Shown piece after piece: positions 1 through 9,572 of a stretch of 28,027 bases of DNA. The translations under genes were made by a program, and so were the position numbers. A model generated the notes under the pieces. The model was not told the origin of the DNA. It did no database searches and saw nothing but the letters and a program-made list of their open reading frames with translations. The stretch spans positions 1-28,027 of the forward strand of contig CAZUVM010000012.1 in NCBI GenBank assembly GCA_964623885.1. The letters run 5' to 3'. Each line of letters begins with the position of its first letter. Position 1 is the first letter of the stretch. Source of the stretch: CAZUVM01 sp964623885. Its GTDB lineage: Bacteria; Verrucomicrobiota; Verrucomicrobiia; Limisphaerales; UBA8199.

Positions 1-49
1 ACTTCTCCAAAACTTCAATTCGGGTCGACTGACTCATGTTTTTATCCAT
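1..49 (-). CDS. Possible 5' end of a gene running off the left edge
   Basis: On the minus strand an ATG at 49 or the in-frame ATG at 37 opens a frame that runs to the window edge and reads MDKNMSQSTRIEVLEK. Only about 16 codons are visible, so no product can be named. A purine run (GGAT) precedes the second ATG. If real, it is divergent from the gene starting at 211, and the 160 bp between them would be a shared promoter region. The call rests only on an open frame with plausible protein composition. Confidence 0.3.
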   Translation of the reverse strand, partial: MDKNMSQSTRIEVLEK

Positions 50-57
50 TCCGGCCA

Positions 58-136
58 GGGTAACCCGACTTTTGGCACAACGTATCGTTTTACCGCTCTT
101 TCAACCCCCTCCCGGGTAACAATACTTTTGGCGCAA
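58..136. repeat. Pair of 23-bp imperfect direct repeats
   Basis: The motif GGGTAAC-NNN-ACTTTTGGC-N-CAA occurs at 58-80 and again at 114-136, offset by 56 bp, with 19 of 23 positions identical. Both copies lie in the intergenic space before the first gene. They could be two operator sites or remnants of a tandem duplication. Nothing else in the window shows the motif clearly. Confidence 0.45.
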
Positions 137-210
137 TTCGCGCACTATGCTGCCGGGAACAAGCGGCTTGCGTCGAGCCGATCTGTCCGCCATCTTCCTT
201 GCTCGTTTAA

Positions 211-762
211 ATGACTTTTAACCTTTCAATCCTGGCCATCGTTCTGGGGCTGGGGATGGGAATTCCCCAAATCTACGGCCTGATGAATCCGGCTGGGTTT
301 GCCGCCGCGGTGCGCAAGTTCCCGCGCTCGGAGCCATGGGGGTTCGCGCTGATGCTGCTGGGTACGGCATGGTTTCTGGTAAATTTGAGCCAAGAATCCA
401 TTTCGGATTTTGCCGCGTGGAAAAACGTGCTGCTGGCCGGGTTTGCAGCGGTCGGAATTGGCAGTTGTATTTTTGTGCGCGATTTCCTGGCGGTGCGCGG
501 CCTGGGGGTAGTGCTGTTGCTTCTGGCAAAGCTGATCGTCGACACCGGGCGACCGCATCTGGGCCAGAGCCCGCTGGTGCTGGTGCTGCAGGCGTGGGCT
601 TATATCCTCGTGGTGATGGGAATCTGGCTGACAATATCGCCATGGCGCCTTCGCGATTGGCTGCACTGGGCCACGGCTAACGAGAAACGGATCAAGATCG
701 GTTGCGGTGTGCGGCTGGCGTTTGGCCTGTTCGTGGCGGCACTCGGTTTTGCCGTGTTTTAG
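211..762 (+). CDS. Small multi-pass membrane protein of unknown function
   Basis: The 183-residue product is strongly hydrophobic. Likely membrane segments lie near residues 5-25, 44-60, 73-88, 93-110, 124-143 and 165-183, joined by short charged loops. I do not recognise the family; the pattern resembles small conserved inner-membrane proteins without an assigned role. The ATG at 211 follows a short AT-rich stretch and has no strong ribosome binding site. The stop codon ends one base before the GTG proposed as the start of the downstream glycosyltransferase, so the two are probably co-transcribed and translationally coupled. That context hints at the cell envelope, but this is inference only. 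Confidence 0.7.
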   Translation: MTFNLSILAIVLGLGMGIPQIYGLMNPAGFAAAVRKFPRSEPWGFALMLLGTAWFLVNLSQESISDFAAWKNVLLAGFAAVGIGSCIFVRDFLAVRGLGVVLLLLAKLIVDTGRPHLGQSPLVLVLQAWAYILVVMGIWLTISPWRLRDWLHWATANEKRIKIGCGVRLAFGLFVAALGFAVF

Positions 763-763
763 T

Positions 764-1708
764 GTGCCCGATTTCCGCGGCAAGATCCTGGTCATTCGCG
801 GGGGAGCGATTGGGGATTTCATTTTGACATTGCCGGCGCTGGCGGCGTTGCGGCGGCAATTTCCAGCCGCCTACCTCGAGGTTCTTGGTTATCCGCACAT
901 CGTCCAACTCGCCATCGCCGGAGGACTGGTGAACCAGGTCCGTTCGATTGAAGCCCGGCCACTGGCGGGATTTTTCGCGCGACACGGGGAATTGCAGGAA
1001 GACCTCGTAGATTACTTTTCCGAGTTCGATTTGATTGTCTCGTATTTGTACGACCCGGATCTGATCTTTCAAACGAACGTGGGGCGTTGTTCGCCTGGCC
1101 AGTTCATCGCCGGCCCGCATCGGCCTAACGAGCAGGAGCGCACGCATGCGGCGCAGGTCTATTTGAAACCGCTCGAGCGGCTGGCCATCTTCGATGCCGA
1201 CCCGGTGCCGCGGCTTTCAGTCGGAATGCCGCCGCCGAAAAGAAATCAACTGGCATTGCATCCGGGCAGTGGCAGTGAAAAGAAAAATTGGCCTGAGGAG
1301 CAATGGGCTGACCTGCTGCCGGTATTGTTGGATACGACCGCGTTTGATTTGCTGCTCGTGGGTGGTGAAGCCGAAGGCGAACGGTTGCAAAGACTCGCGG
1401 CGGCGCTGCCGCCTCGCCGAACGCAGGTTGCGCGCAGTCTGCCGCTGCCTGAACTCGCCGCCAGCCTGTCGCGGTGCGCGGGTTTTATCGGTCATGACTC
1501 CGGGATATCGCATTTGGCAGCAGCTCTCGGGCTGCCCGGACTGGTGTTGTGGGGAGAGACATCGGAACAGACTTGGCGGCCACGCGGGGAGAATATTGTA
1601 GTCGTGAGGCATCCCAATGGCCTGGCCGAGTTGCGAGTGGCGCAGGTCGTCGAACAAATAAGCCGGCTTTGGCCCCAATCCACATTCATCGGCCAGAGGC
1701 CGGCATAA
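764..1708 (+). CDS. Glycosyltransferase family 9 (ADP-heptose:LPS heptosyltransferase-like)
   Basis: GT9 enzymes transfer heptose or related sugars from nucleotide donors onto lipopolysaccharide core at the inner face of the cytoplasmic membrane. The product begins with the family's first beta strand and glycine loop (KILVIRGGAIGDFILTLPAL), the acceptor-side Rossmann fold. The C-terminal half carries the donor-site signatures LALHPGSGSEKKNWP and GFIGHDSGISHLAAALGLP followed by WGET. GTG at 764 is chosen because it lies one base after the upstream stop and immediately before the conserved N-terminus; the frame stays open further upstream but only over the preceding gene. At 314 residues it is near the family's usual length. 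The sugar specificity cannot be told from sequence. Confidence 0.85.
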   Translation: MPDFRGKILVIRGGAIGDFILTLPALAALRRQFPAAYLEVLGYPHIVQLAIAGGLVNQVRSIEARPLAGFFARHGELQEDLVDYFSEFDLIVSYLYDPDLIFQTNVGRCSPGQFIAGPHRPNEQERTHAAQVYLKPLERLAIFDADPVPRLSVGMPPPKRNQLALHPGSGSEKKNWPEEQWADLLPVLLDTTAFDLLLVGGEAEGERLQRLAAALPPRRTQVARSLPLPELAASLSRCAGFIGHDSGISHLAAALGLPGLVLWGETSEQTWRPRGENIVVVRHPNGLAELRVAQVVEQISRLWPQSTFIGQRPA

Positions 1709-1715
1709 TTCTGTT

Positions 1716-2363
1716 GTGGCAGTCTCCGGAGTTATTTTCGACATGGACGGAGTCCTGACGGATTCAGAGCCGTTGATTAACGCCGCCGCGATTGCAATGT
1801 TCAAGGAACTCGGGCTGTCGGTTCGCCCGGAAGATTTTGTTCCATTCGTAGGCACAGGCGAGGACCGATACATCGGCGGCGTAGCGGAGACCCACCATTT
1901 TCCGCTCGACCTCCCGGCCGCGAAACGCCGCACGTACGAAATCTATCTCGAGCTGGTCCCCAAACAATTGCGCGCGTTTCCCGGCGCCACAGAATTGCCG
2001 CGCGCGTGCCGGGACGCCGGTTTGCGAATCGCGGTGGCGTCCAGCGCGGATCGCATCAAGATCGAAGCGAACCTGAAACAGATCGGACTGCCGTGGGGGA
2101 ATTGGGACGCGATTGTCACAGGCGAGGACGTTGCGTTCAAGAAGCCCGCGCCCGATATCTTTTTGGTGGCGGCAAAAAAGCTGAATTTGTCGCCCGCGCA
2201 ATGCGCCGTGATTGAGGATGCGGTTAATGGAGTGCAAGCGGCGAAAGCGGCGGGGATGCGCTGCGTTGCGGTAGCGCAAACGTTCGCGGCGGATCGGTTA
2301 CACGCTGCTGATCTGGTACGCTTATCGCTAAGGGAAGTAACAGTGGCTGACCTCCGGGGTTGA
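1716..2363 (+). CDS. HAD superfamily phosphatase / beta-phosphoglucomutase-like
   Basis: All four HAD motifs are visible in this 215-residue protein: FDMDGVLTDSEP near the N-terminus (the nucleophile and acid-base aspartates), VASSADR as motif II, KKPAPDIF as the motif III lysine, and VIEDAVNGVQAAKAAGM as the metal-binding motif IV. An alpha-helical cap lies between motifs I and II, as in subfamily IA beta-phosphoglucomutases and small sugar-phosphate phosphatases. GTG at 1716 is the start and lies 7 bp after the glycosyltransferase, so the genes form an apparent operon. A sugar-phosphate phosphatase beside a GT9 could serve nucleotide-sugar synthesis, but the substrate is not predictable. 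Confidence 0.85.
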   Translation: MAVSGVIFDMDGVLTDSEPLINAAAIAMFKELGLSVRPEDFVPFVGTGEDRYIGGVAETHHFPLDLPAAKRRTYEIYLELVPKQLRAFPGATELPRACRDAGLRIAVASSADRIKIEANLKQIGLPWGNWDAIVTGEDVAFKKPAPDIFLVAAKKLNLSPAQCAVIEDAVNGVQAAKAAGMRCVAVAQTFAADRLHAADLVRLSLREVTVADLRG

Positions 2364-2462
2364 CGGGCAAAGAAATTGCTCCTGTCAACGGCATGACCCG
2401 GCAGGCCTTCACAGGGCAAGCCAAACGCGGTGCGCCGAGGCTCAAAACGCACCTGGCAGACA

Positions 2463-2491
2463 GCCGAGAGGGCTCGGCGTGTCCTTTTTTT
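2463..2491 (+). terminator. Candidate intrinsic terminator after the HAD gene
   Basis: GCCGAG at 2463-2468 pairs with CTCGGC at 2473-2478 around a 4-base loop, and a run of seven T residues lies at 2485-2491. The T run begins six bases after the stem, which is looser than ideal. The position between the HAD gene and the next plus-strand gene fits a terminator. Confidence 0.5.
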
Positions 2492-2521
2492 AGACAGTTG
2501 CAGATTTGAAGTTTTGGTCCG

Positions 2522-3616
2522 ATGAAGAAAATCCTGGTAATTGACGATGAAGAATGGCTACGCGAAATGGTGCACATGGCGCTGGCCCAAAAAGGTTTTG
2601 ATGTTCAGGAGGCACAGAATGGTCTGATCGGGATTGAAGCTGCGCGCAAGTCGCTGCCAGACCTGATCCTTTGCGACATCAATATGGAGAAGCTGGACGG
2701 GTATGGGACTTTGGCGGCACTGCGCAATGAACCAGTCACGGCCGCGATCCCGTTCATCCTGATGACGGGGCTGGCTGACAATGCCGGCATGCGGCACGGG
2801 ATGGAACTGGGAGCGGACGACTATCTGCCAAAACCGTTCACATTGGATGCGCTGTACGCGGCGGTCGATGCGCGACTCAAGAAAGTGCAAACCGTGCGGC
2901 AGGTGGCGGAAAAAAAGTTGGCGGACCTGCGCGACAATATCAGCCTGATGCTTCCGCACGAGTTACGAACGCCGCTCAATGGAATCCTGGCTTATGGCGA
3001 AATTCTCAGCTCGGACGCATCGACACTCTCGCCCGCGGAAGTGGCAGAGATGGGCCAGGTGATTCATGATTCCGGCCAACGGCTGGAACGATTAATCGAG
3101 AACTTTTTGATCTATGCACAGATCGAGCTGTTGAGTGCGGACCCGCAGAAAGTGGCGGCGTTGCGGGCGAAAGCCACGCCGGCGCCGGCCAAACTGGTCG
3201 AAGATCACGCTAAAGCGCAGGCGCAAGCCGCGCATCGCCCGGACGATCTGTCGCTGGAACTTACCGAGACACCGCTGCGGATGTCGGAGGATTACCTGGC
3301 GAAGATTGTCGACGAACTCGTTCAAAACGCATTCAAATTCTCTTCGATCGCCAGCCCGGTCCGGGTCCGGTTAATCGATTCACCCGCGTCAGTCACTTTG
3401 TCGGTAACCGATCACGGCCGGGGGTTTTCGACCGAACACATTACGAAAGTAGGGGCATATATGCAGTTCGATCGCAAACTCCACGAGCAGCAGGGGCTGG
3501 GTCTGGGTTTGACGATTGCGAAACGCCTGACGGAATTGCATGGCGGAACGCTGGACATTGACAGCGAACGCGGAGACGCGACGACGGTGAGCGTGCGGCT
3601 GCCGAAGATGGCCTGA
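2522..3616 (+). CDS. Receiver-first hybrid histidine kinase
   Basis: A soluble 364-residue signalling protein. Residues 1-120 form a CheY-like receiver: acidic pair D8-D9, phosphoacceptor D52 (LCDIN), T82 and K104 in the LPKPF motif. A short helix leads to a HisKA dimerisation domain with H-box MLPHELRTPLNGIL (phospho-acceptor H146). The ATPase domain has N-box DELVQNAFKF, G1 DHGRGF and G2 GLGLGLTIAKRL. No membrane segment is seen, so it probably acts in the cytoplasm downstream of another kinase or as a phosphorelay node. It stands alone, preceded by a candidate terminator and followed by a convergent gene whose stop lies 10 bp away. The cognate partner is not evident in the window. Confidence 0.9.
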   Translation: MKKILVIDDEEWLREMVHMALAQKGFDVQEAQNGLIGIEAARKSLPDLILCDINMEKLDGYGTLAALRNEPVTAAIPFILMTGLADNAGMRHGMELGADDYLPKPFTLDALYAAVDARLKKVQTVRQVAEKKLADLRDNISLMLPHELRTPLNGILAYGEILSSDASTLSPAEVAEMGQVIHDSGQRLERLIENFLIYAQIELLSADPQKVAALRAKATPAPAKLVEDHAKAQAQAAHRPDDLSLELTETPLRMSEDYLAKIVDELVQNAFKFSSIASPVRVRLIDSPASVTLSVTDHGRGFSTEHITKVGAYMQFDRKLHEQQGLGLGLTIAKRLTELHGGTLDIDSERGDATTVSVRLPKMA

Positions 3617-3626
3617 GGCCGATGCC

Positions 3627-4568
3627 TCACTGGGGCCAGAGGGTGAGGTTGTGGCGATCGAGGACGAGGAGGATCAGGGACGGGAGCCAATGCAGCAAAA
3701 GCAGCACGAGCGCCAGGCCGGCAAGCGGCGCCAAATCCAGTTTGGCAATGTGCAGCGGCAGTCCTCGCAGCGGAGTTAAAATGTTCCGGGCCGTGTTCGA
3801 GACGAAATCCCAGACGGGACTGCTTCCCAAATAAACGTAACTGGCAATGAGGTGCAGCACGAGGAAGGGCGGGAGCAGGAATTTCAGGTTGAAGAACAGC
3901 GCGCCGCCGATCAAGAGGCCTTGTTCGAGCAGATGCAGCAACGAGCGGGGACGGTTCACGATTCCGAGATGGGCGAGCACGGGATAGAACGCCAGCCAAA
4001 GCGCGGCAGCAAACAGCACCGGGATAATCACTTGAAGCGGCCAAGGCCAATGGGCGGCGCGGCCGAGGTGCATGCGGATCAGTTTCTGAATCGGGTCAGG
4101 TTCAGGGGGGTTGCGATTGATCACGACGAGGACCAAAAGCCAGAAGTAGAAAACGATCAAGGTTCGCAGGAAGCTCAGGATTGAAAAAAGCAGGACCATG
4201 AGAAAACGGTCGCTGCGGAACGCGAGCACGACGAGGCCCAAATCCAATTTGGGTGTCCAATCCGCCGGCGAACCGATGGCCCAGTAGATCCAGGCGCGCA
4301 GGAGAAGAACACCGAGCACACCGGCGAGCAATTGCCAGCCTTGCCAGCGGCGAGGTTCGGCGCGCCGGAGGGTGCCCACCAGGGTGGCGGGTGTGGTGCG
4401 GTTCAAGGGATCAAAATACCGCGAACGCCAACTCAACCAAAGCAGCAGGGCCGCCAGGTTCAGGATGAAGTCAATTAGGGACGTAGGACGGAGAGTTGTG
4501 GGTTGAGTTTCGCGTGAGACCTGAAGCGTGAAATGTGAAGCGAGGCGCTCTCCGTTTTCACGTTTCAC
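3627..4568 (-). CDS. YggT-family integral membrane protein with two YggT-like domains
   Basis: YggT proteins are small inner-membrane proteins of unclear role. This 313-residue product has two related hydrophobic halves. The second (about residues 195-300) carries the typical pattern SYVYLGSSPVWDFVSNTARN, then LTPLRGLP and LDLAPLAGLALVLLLL. The first half (about 95-180) has a weaker version ending in a charged NRNPPEPDPIQKLI loop. The GTG at 4568 is the only ordinary in-frame start before the first membrane helix, but its first 30 or so codons overlap a long inverted repeat (4526-4570) and do not look conserved, so the start is uncertain. It follows sucD by 9 bp and ends the minus-strand run. 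Confidence 0.75.
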   Translation of the reverse strand: MKRENGERLASHFTLQVSRETQPTTLRPTSLIDFILNLAALLLWLSWRSRYFDPLNRTTPATLVGTLRRAEPRRWQGWQLLAGVLGVLLLRAWIYWAIGSPADWTPKLDLGLVVLAFRSDRFLMVLLFSILSFLRTLIVFYFWLLVLVVINRNPPEPDPIQKLIRMHLGRAAHWPWPLQVIIPVLFAAALWLAFYPVLAHLGIVNRPRSLLHLLEQGLLIGGALFFNLKFLLPPFLVLHLIASYVYLGSSPVWDFVSNTARNILTPLRGLPLHIAKLDLAPLAGLALVLLLLHWLPSLILLVLDRHNLTLWPQ

Positions 4569-4570
4569 GC
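4526..4570. repeat. Long inverted repeat just downstream of sucD
   Basis: GCGTGAAATGTGAA at 4526-4539 pairs with TTCACGTTTCACGC at 4557-4570, 13 of 14 positions, around a 17-base spacer. Read on the minus strand it follows the sucD stop by 7 bases and lies inside the first codons of the YggT reading frame. There is no clear T run, so it may be an mRNA-stabilising or attenuating hairpin, or a dispersed element. Confidence 0.5.
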
Positions 4571-4577
4571 ACCATGC

Positions 4578-5468
4578 TCACATCATCTTCAATAAAGTCT
4601 CTGCCATTTCGGAGGGAGTCTCAGCGACGCCGATGCCGGCGGCTCTGAAGGCGGCAATCTTAGCAGCGGCGGTGCCTTTGCCGCCGCTGACAATGGCGCC
4701 GGCGTGGCCCATGCGCCGGCCCGGGGGGGCCGTGGCCCCCGCGATGAAGCCGGCCACGGGCTTTTTGCAATTCTGCTTGATCCATTCCGCGGCTTCTTCC
4801 TCAGCCGAACCGCCAATCTCGCCAATCATGATAATGCCGTGGGTGTTGGGGTCGGCGTTGAAGAGTTTGATCACGTCGAGGTGGGAGGTTCCGTTGACGG
4901 GGTCGCCGCCGATACCGACACAGGTGGACTGACCGACATCACGGCAGGTGAGCTGCCAAACGGCTTCGTAGGTGAGAGTGCCACTACGGGAAACAACGCC
5001 AATATTACCTTTCTTGTGAATGTATCCGGGGGCGATGCCGATACGGCATCCGCCGGACGAATCTTTGCCAGGACCAGGCGTCACGATGCCAGGGCAGTTA
5101 GGGCCAATCAGACGCGTGCGCGAGCCGGTCATGGCGCGCCTCACTTTGACCATGTCGTTTGCCGGAATGCCTTCGGTGATGCAGACCACCAGCTCGAGGC
5201 CGGCATCGACGCCCTCGAGGATGGCGTCAGCCGCGAAGGGCGGCGGAACAAAAATGGCCGAAGCGGTTGCGCCGGTTTGTTTCATAGCTTCGGCGACAGT
5301 ATCGAAGATGGGAACCTTATTTTCGAAAAGCTGGCCGCCTTTGCCAGGGGTAACGCCAGCGACAATTTGGGTGCCGTAAGCGAGACTCAACTGGGTATGG
5401 CGAGCGCCGAAGCTGCCGGTGATGCCCTGAACCAGGACGCGGGTTTGAGGATTAACGAGGATGGACAT
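4578..5468 (-). CDS. sucD: Succinyl-CoA ligase, alpha subunit
   Basis: Succinyl-CoA synthetase interconverts succinyl-CoA and succinate with formation of ATP or GTP in the citric acid cycle; the alpha subunit binds CoA and carries the phosphohistidine. The 296-residue product starts with MSILVNPQTRVLVQGITGSF, the CoA-binding Rossmann region, followed by GPNCPGIVTPG in the middle. The catalytic His is at about residue 255 in GRRMGHAGAIVSGGKGTAAA. Length and motifs are complete. It lies 50 bp downstream of sucC in the usual sucC-sucD order. A 13/14 inverted repeat follows the stop. Confidence 0.97.
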   Translation of the reverse strand: MSILVNPQTRVLVQGITGSFGARHTQLSLAYGTQIVAGVTPGKGGQLFENKVPIFDTVAEAMKQTGATASAIFVPPPFAADAILEGVDAGLELVVCITEGIPANDMVKVRRAMTGSRTRLIGPNCPGIVTPGPGKDSSGGCRIGIAPGYIHKKGNIGVVSRSGTLTYEAVWQLTCRDVGQSTCVGIGGDPVNGTSHLDVIKLFNADPNTHGIIMIGEIGGSAEEEAAEWIKQNCKKPVAGFIAGATAPPGRRMGHAGAIVSGGKGTAAAKIAAFRAAGIGVAETPSEMAETLLKMM

Positions 5469-5518
5469 GAAGAAGTGAAGTGATGGATTGATGGAGTAAT
5501 GGAGCGGAGGTGAGTGGA

Positions 5519-6727
5519 TTAGTGACGCGCCACTGCTTTTACAACCTTCTGCGCCGCGTCGGCCATGGACTCGCCGCTGATGATGGTGAGACCGGATCCC
5601 GCGAGGGTTTGTTTGCCGGCGACGACATTGTTGCCTTCCAGGCGGACAACCAAGGGCAGCTTCAGGCCGGTTTCTTTGACCGCAGCGACGATGCCAGTCG
5701 CAATGACGTTGCAGTCCATGATGCCGCCGAAGATGTTGACGAGGATGCCTTTTACGTTGGCATCCTGAAGTATGATTTTAAAAGCAGCAGCGACTTGTTC
5801 CTGGCTGGCGCCGCCGCCGACGTCGAGGAAATTGGCCGGCCGTCCGCCGTAATGCTGGATGATATCCATGGTAGCCATGGCAAGACCGGCGCCGTTCACC
5901 AGGCAGGCAATATTCCCGTCGAGTTTGATATAATTGAGATTAAATTTGCTGGCTTCGATTTCCAATGGGGCTTCCTCGGCGAGATCGCGCATGGCCTGGA
6001 GATTGGGATGCCGATAAAGCGCGTTGTCGTCGAGCGACAGCTTGGCATCGACGGCGAGCAGAGAAAGTTTGCCGTCTTCATTGCGCACGATGCAGAGGGG
6101 ATTGATTTCGACGAGCGAAGCGTCGGTGTCCCACCAGGTATTGTAAACGCCGAGCAACAGTTTGGCGCCCTGGCCAATGAGCTCGCCGGTGAGGCCAAGG
6201 GCCACGGCCATTTTGCGAGCCTGGTAAGGCATCATGCCGACCGCCGGGTCGATGGTCTCTTTGACGATTTTTTCGGGCGTGCGGGCGGCGACCTCCTCGA
6301 TGTCCATACCACCTTCGGTGCTGACCATGACCACCGGGCGGCTGACGGCACGATCCAGGAGCACGGCGACGTAGAGCTCCTTTTGGATACTCGGAGCGAG
6401 GGCGATCATCAACTTGCTGACGAGGCGACCTTCGGGCCCGGTTTGTTTGGTCACCAGCACGTTGCCCAGCATGGCTTTCGCCTTTTCGAAGACGTCATCA
6501 GCCGTTTTGCACAGCTTAACCCCGCCCTGGAAACCGCTTTTGAAGGTGCCTTTGCCACGGCCGCCGGAGTGGATTTGGGATTTAACGGCGAGCAGGCCGG
6601 CGCCGTCGGCCAGGAGTTTTTCGGCAATTGCTTTAGCGGCTTCGGGGGTGTCACAGACGCCTCCGGGCGGGACGGCAACGCCGTGGTCGGCGAGAAGCTG
6701 CTTGGCTTGAAATTCGTGGATGTTCAT
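5519..6727 (-). CDS. sucC: Succinyl-CoA ligase, beta subunit
   Basis: The beta subunit supplies the ATP-grasp nucleotide site and part of the CoA and succinate site. The 402-residue product begins MNIHEFQAKQLLADHGVAVP, the near-invariant SucC start. It continues with the ATP-grasp region (AVKSQIHSGGRGKGTFK, then LVEINPLCIV) and the C-terminal ligase domain with the signatures LDVGGGASQEQV and VNIFGGIMDCN. The central beta-strand insert (LDRAVSRPVVMVSTEGGMDI) is normal. The length matches the family (about 390-400). It precedes sucD with a 50-bp gap and follows a 310-bp non-coding stretch after the citrate synthase gene. Confidence 0.97.
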   Translation of the reverse strand: MNIHEFQAKQLLADHGVAVPPGGVCDTPEAAKAIAEKLLADGAGLLAVKSQIHSGGRGKGTFKSGFQGGVKLCKTADDVFEKAKAMLGNVLVTKQTGPEGRLVSKLMIALAPSIQKELYVAVLLDRAVSRPVVMVSTEGGMDIEEVAARTPEKIVKETIDPAVGMMPYQARKMAVALGLTGELIGQGAKLLLGVYNTWWDTDASLVEINPLCIVRNEDGKLSLLAVDAKLSLDDNALYRHPNLQAMRDLAEEAPLEIEASKFNLNYIKLDGNIACLVNGAGLAMATMDIIQHYGGRPANFLDVGGGASQEQVAAAFKIILQDANVKGILVNIFGGIMDCNVIATGIVAAVKETGLKLPLVVRLEGNNVVAGKQTLAGSGLTIISGESMADAAQKVVKAVARH

Positions 6728-7037
6728 AAACTGGAGAACTAATGTAGTGTCACAAAGATGTATTTAGCAGGGGCCTCCGCTCCCGGTCTTTCTCCTCCTG
6801 AGGAGGAGAGGAAGATGGCCTGCGATCAGTCTTAAAGCTGTCACTGTTATAGGCACCGTGGAGTTAAAGCGCTGCCGGCCGGGACGTGCCGCGCTCCGTC
6901 ATCGCAACTCGAGGGAGCCGGCGGGATATCAAGATAAAACACGCCCGGCGGGAAGCTAGCGCCACGGATTTCTGAGCTGCTGCCGGTCCGAATGTTCCGT
7001 GGAAACGTGGTAGCTGATGGGATCACGCGCCGATCCC
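6728..7037. other. Non-coding stretch between gltA and sucC
   Basis: About 310 bp without a convincing gene; open frames here are short shadows. An 8-bp inverted repeat CTCCTCCT/AGGAGGAG (6792-6799 and 6801-6808) with a single central base sits about 65 bp upstream of sucC. The stretch should contain the sucCD promoter, but I see no clear consensus and no clean terminator for gltA. Confidence 0.5.
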
Positions 7038-8324
<1,287 letters not shown>

Positions 8325-8428
8325 AAGCAAAAATCTCAGGTAGTTTGCCGCCCAGCGCGGCGGCAAAAATTATGCGAGATATTAGGCGGACGCAACCCCA
8401 ATTCCGGTTTTGATGAGTTTTGTGCGCC

Positions 8429-9529
8429 CTACAGCGCGGCGGCGATGCACGGCAGGCCGTGGGCGTCGGCGACCGCCTTTTGGGTTAATTTGCCATTCAT
8501 TACATTGATCCCGGAGAGCAGCGCGGGCTGGCGTTTGCAGGCGCCGGCCAGGCCGGAGTCGGCGAGCAACTCAATATAAGGAGAGGTCACATTGGTCAGA
8601 GCTTGAGTGGCAGTGCGGGCGTACGCGCCGGGCATGTTGGCAACACAGTAATGAGTCACGCCTTCCTCGACAAACACGGGGTCATGATGGGTGGTCGGGC
8701 GGGAAGTCTCAGCACAGCCGCCCTGGTCAATGGCGATATCCACCAGGACGCTGCCGGGGCGCATGCGGCGAAGCATATCGCGGCGAATGAGTTTCGGGGC
8801 GCGAGCGCCAGGGACAAGAACCGCGCCAATGAGCAAATCGACGGTGGGCAGCAGTTCGAGCAAGTGGGCTTCATTGGAGTAGAGCGTGTGGGCGGTATGG
8901 AGGGTGATATCGAGGAAGCGCATGCGCTCGAGATCGACCTCAAGTATGGTAACATCCGCGCCCATGCCCTGGGCCATGCGGGCGGCGTTGATGCCCGAGG
9001 TGCCGCCACCGAGAACCACTACGCGTCCGGGCAATACGCCCGGCACACCGCCGAGCAGGACGCCGCTGCCGCCAAAATGTTTGGCCAAAAAATAGCCGCC
9101 CACCAGGATCGACATGCGGCCCGCGATTTCACTCATGGGCTCAAGCAACGGGAGCCGCCGGTTTACCTCGATGGTTTCGTAAGCCAGGCCGGTGACACCG
9201 GACTTGAGCAATGCCTCAGTGAGTTCGCGATCGGCAGCGAGATGAAGATACGTGAACAGGATCTGGCCGGGACGCAGCAGGGAGTATTCGGTCGGCAGCG
9301 GTTCCTTCACTTTCACGACGAGCTCGGCTTGCTGGAAGATGGCCGGATGGCTATCGACCAGGGTAGCGCCGGCCTGGGCATAATCGCCGTCGGGATAGCC
9401 GGCTCCCGCCCCGGCGCCGCGTTCAACGAGCACCTGGTGTCCGCGTTTGATGAGTTGATAAGCCGCGGAAGGGAGCAACGCAACGCGGTATTCCTGTTCT
9501 TTGATTTCTTTAGGTATGCCGACGATCAT
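8429..9529 (-). CDS. ald: Alanine dehydrogenase
   Basis: NAD-dependent alanine dehydrogenase reversibly deaminates L-alanine to pyruvate and ammonium. The 366-residue product opens with MIVGIPKEIKEQEYRVALLP, the family signature, followed by LVKVKEPLPTEY (substrate-site lysine region) and FTYLHLA (catalytic His). The NAD-binding Rossmann loop is VVLGGGTSGINAARMAQGMGA, followed by VDLERMRFLD. The C-terminal part has VANMPGAYARTATQALTNVT, also typical. Length is normal (about 370). It is codirectional with the BrkB-like gene upstream (43-bp gap) and gltA downstream. The neighbourhood links pyruvate and alanine to the cycle. Confidence 0.95.
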   Translation of the reverse strand: MIVGIPKEIKEQEYRVALLPSAAYQLIKRGHQVLVERGAGAGAGYPDGDYAQAGATLVDSHPAIFQQAELVVKVKEPLPTEYSLLRPGQILFTYLHLAADRELTEALLKSGVTGLAYETIEVNRRLPLLEPMSEIAGRMSILVGGYFLAKHFGGSGVLLGGVPGVLPGRVVVLGGGTSGINAARMAQGMGADVTILEVDLERMRFLDITLHTAHTLYSNEAHLLELLPTVDLLIGAVLVPGARAPKLIRRDMLRRMRPGSVLVDIAIDQGGCAETSRPTTHHDPVFVEEGVTHYCVANMPGAYARTATQALTNVTSPYIELLADSGLAGACKRQPALLSGINVMNGKLTQKAVADAHGLPCIAAAL

Positions 9530-9572
9530 GGGAGTGGCGAGGTAATGTAATTAAGGACAATAGAGCGCGGGA

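Noticed and set aside
5510..6742. Long plus-strand open frame of 410 codons opposite sucC
   Set aside because: It is the antisense shadow of sucC, whose protein is unmistakable; the GC-rich codon pattern keeps the opposite frame open.
8603..9550. Plus-strand open frame of 315 codons opposite ald
   Set aside because: Antisense shadow of the alanine dehydrogenase gene with no recognisable motif of its own.
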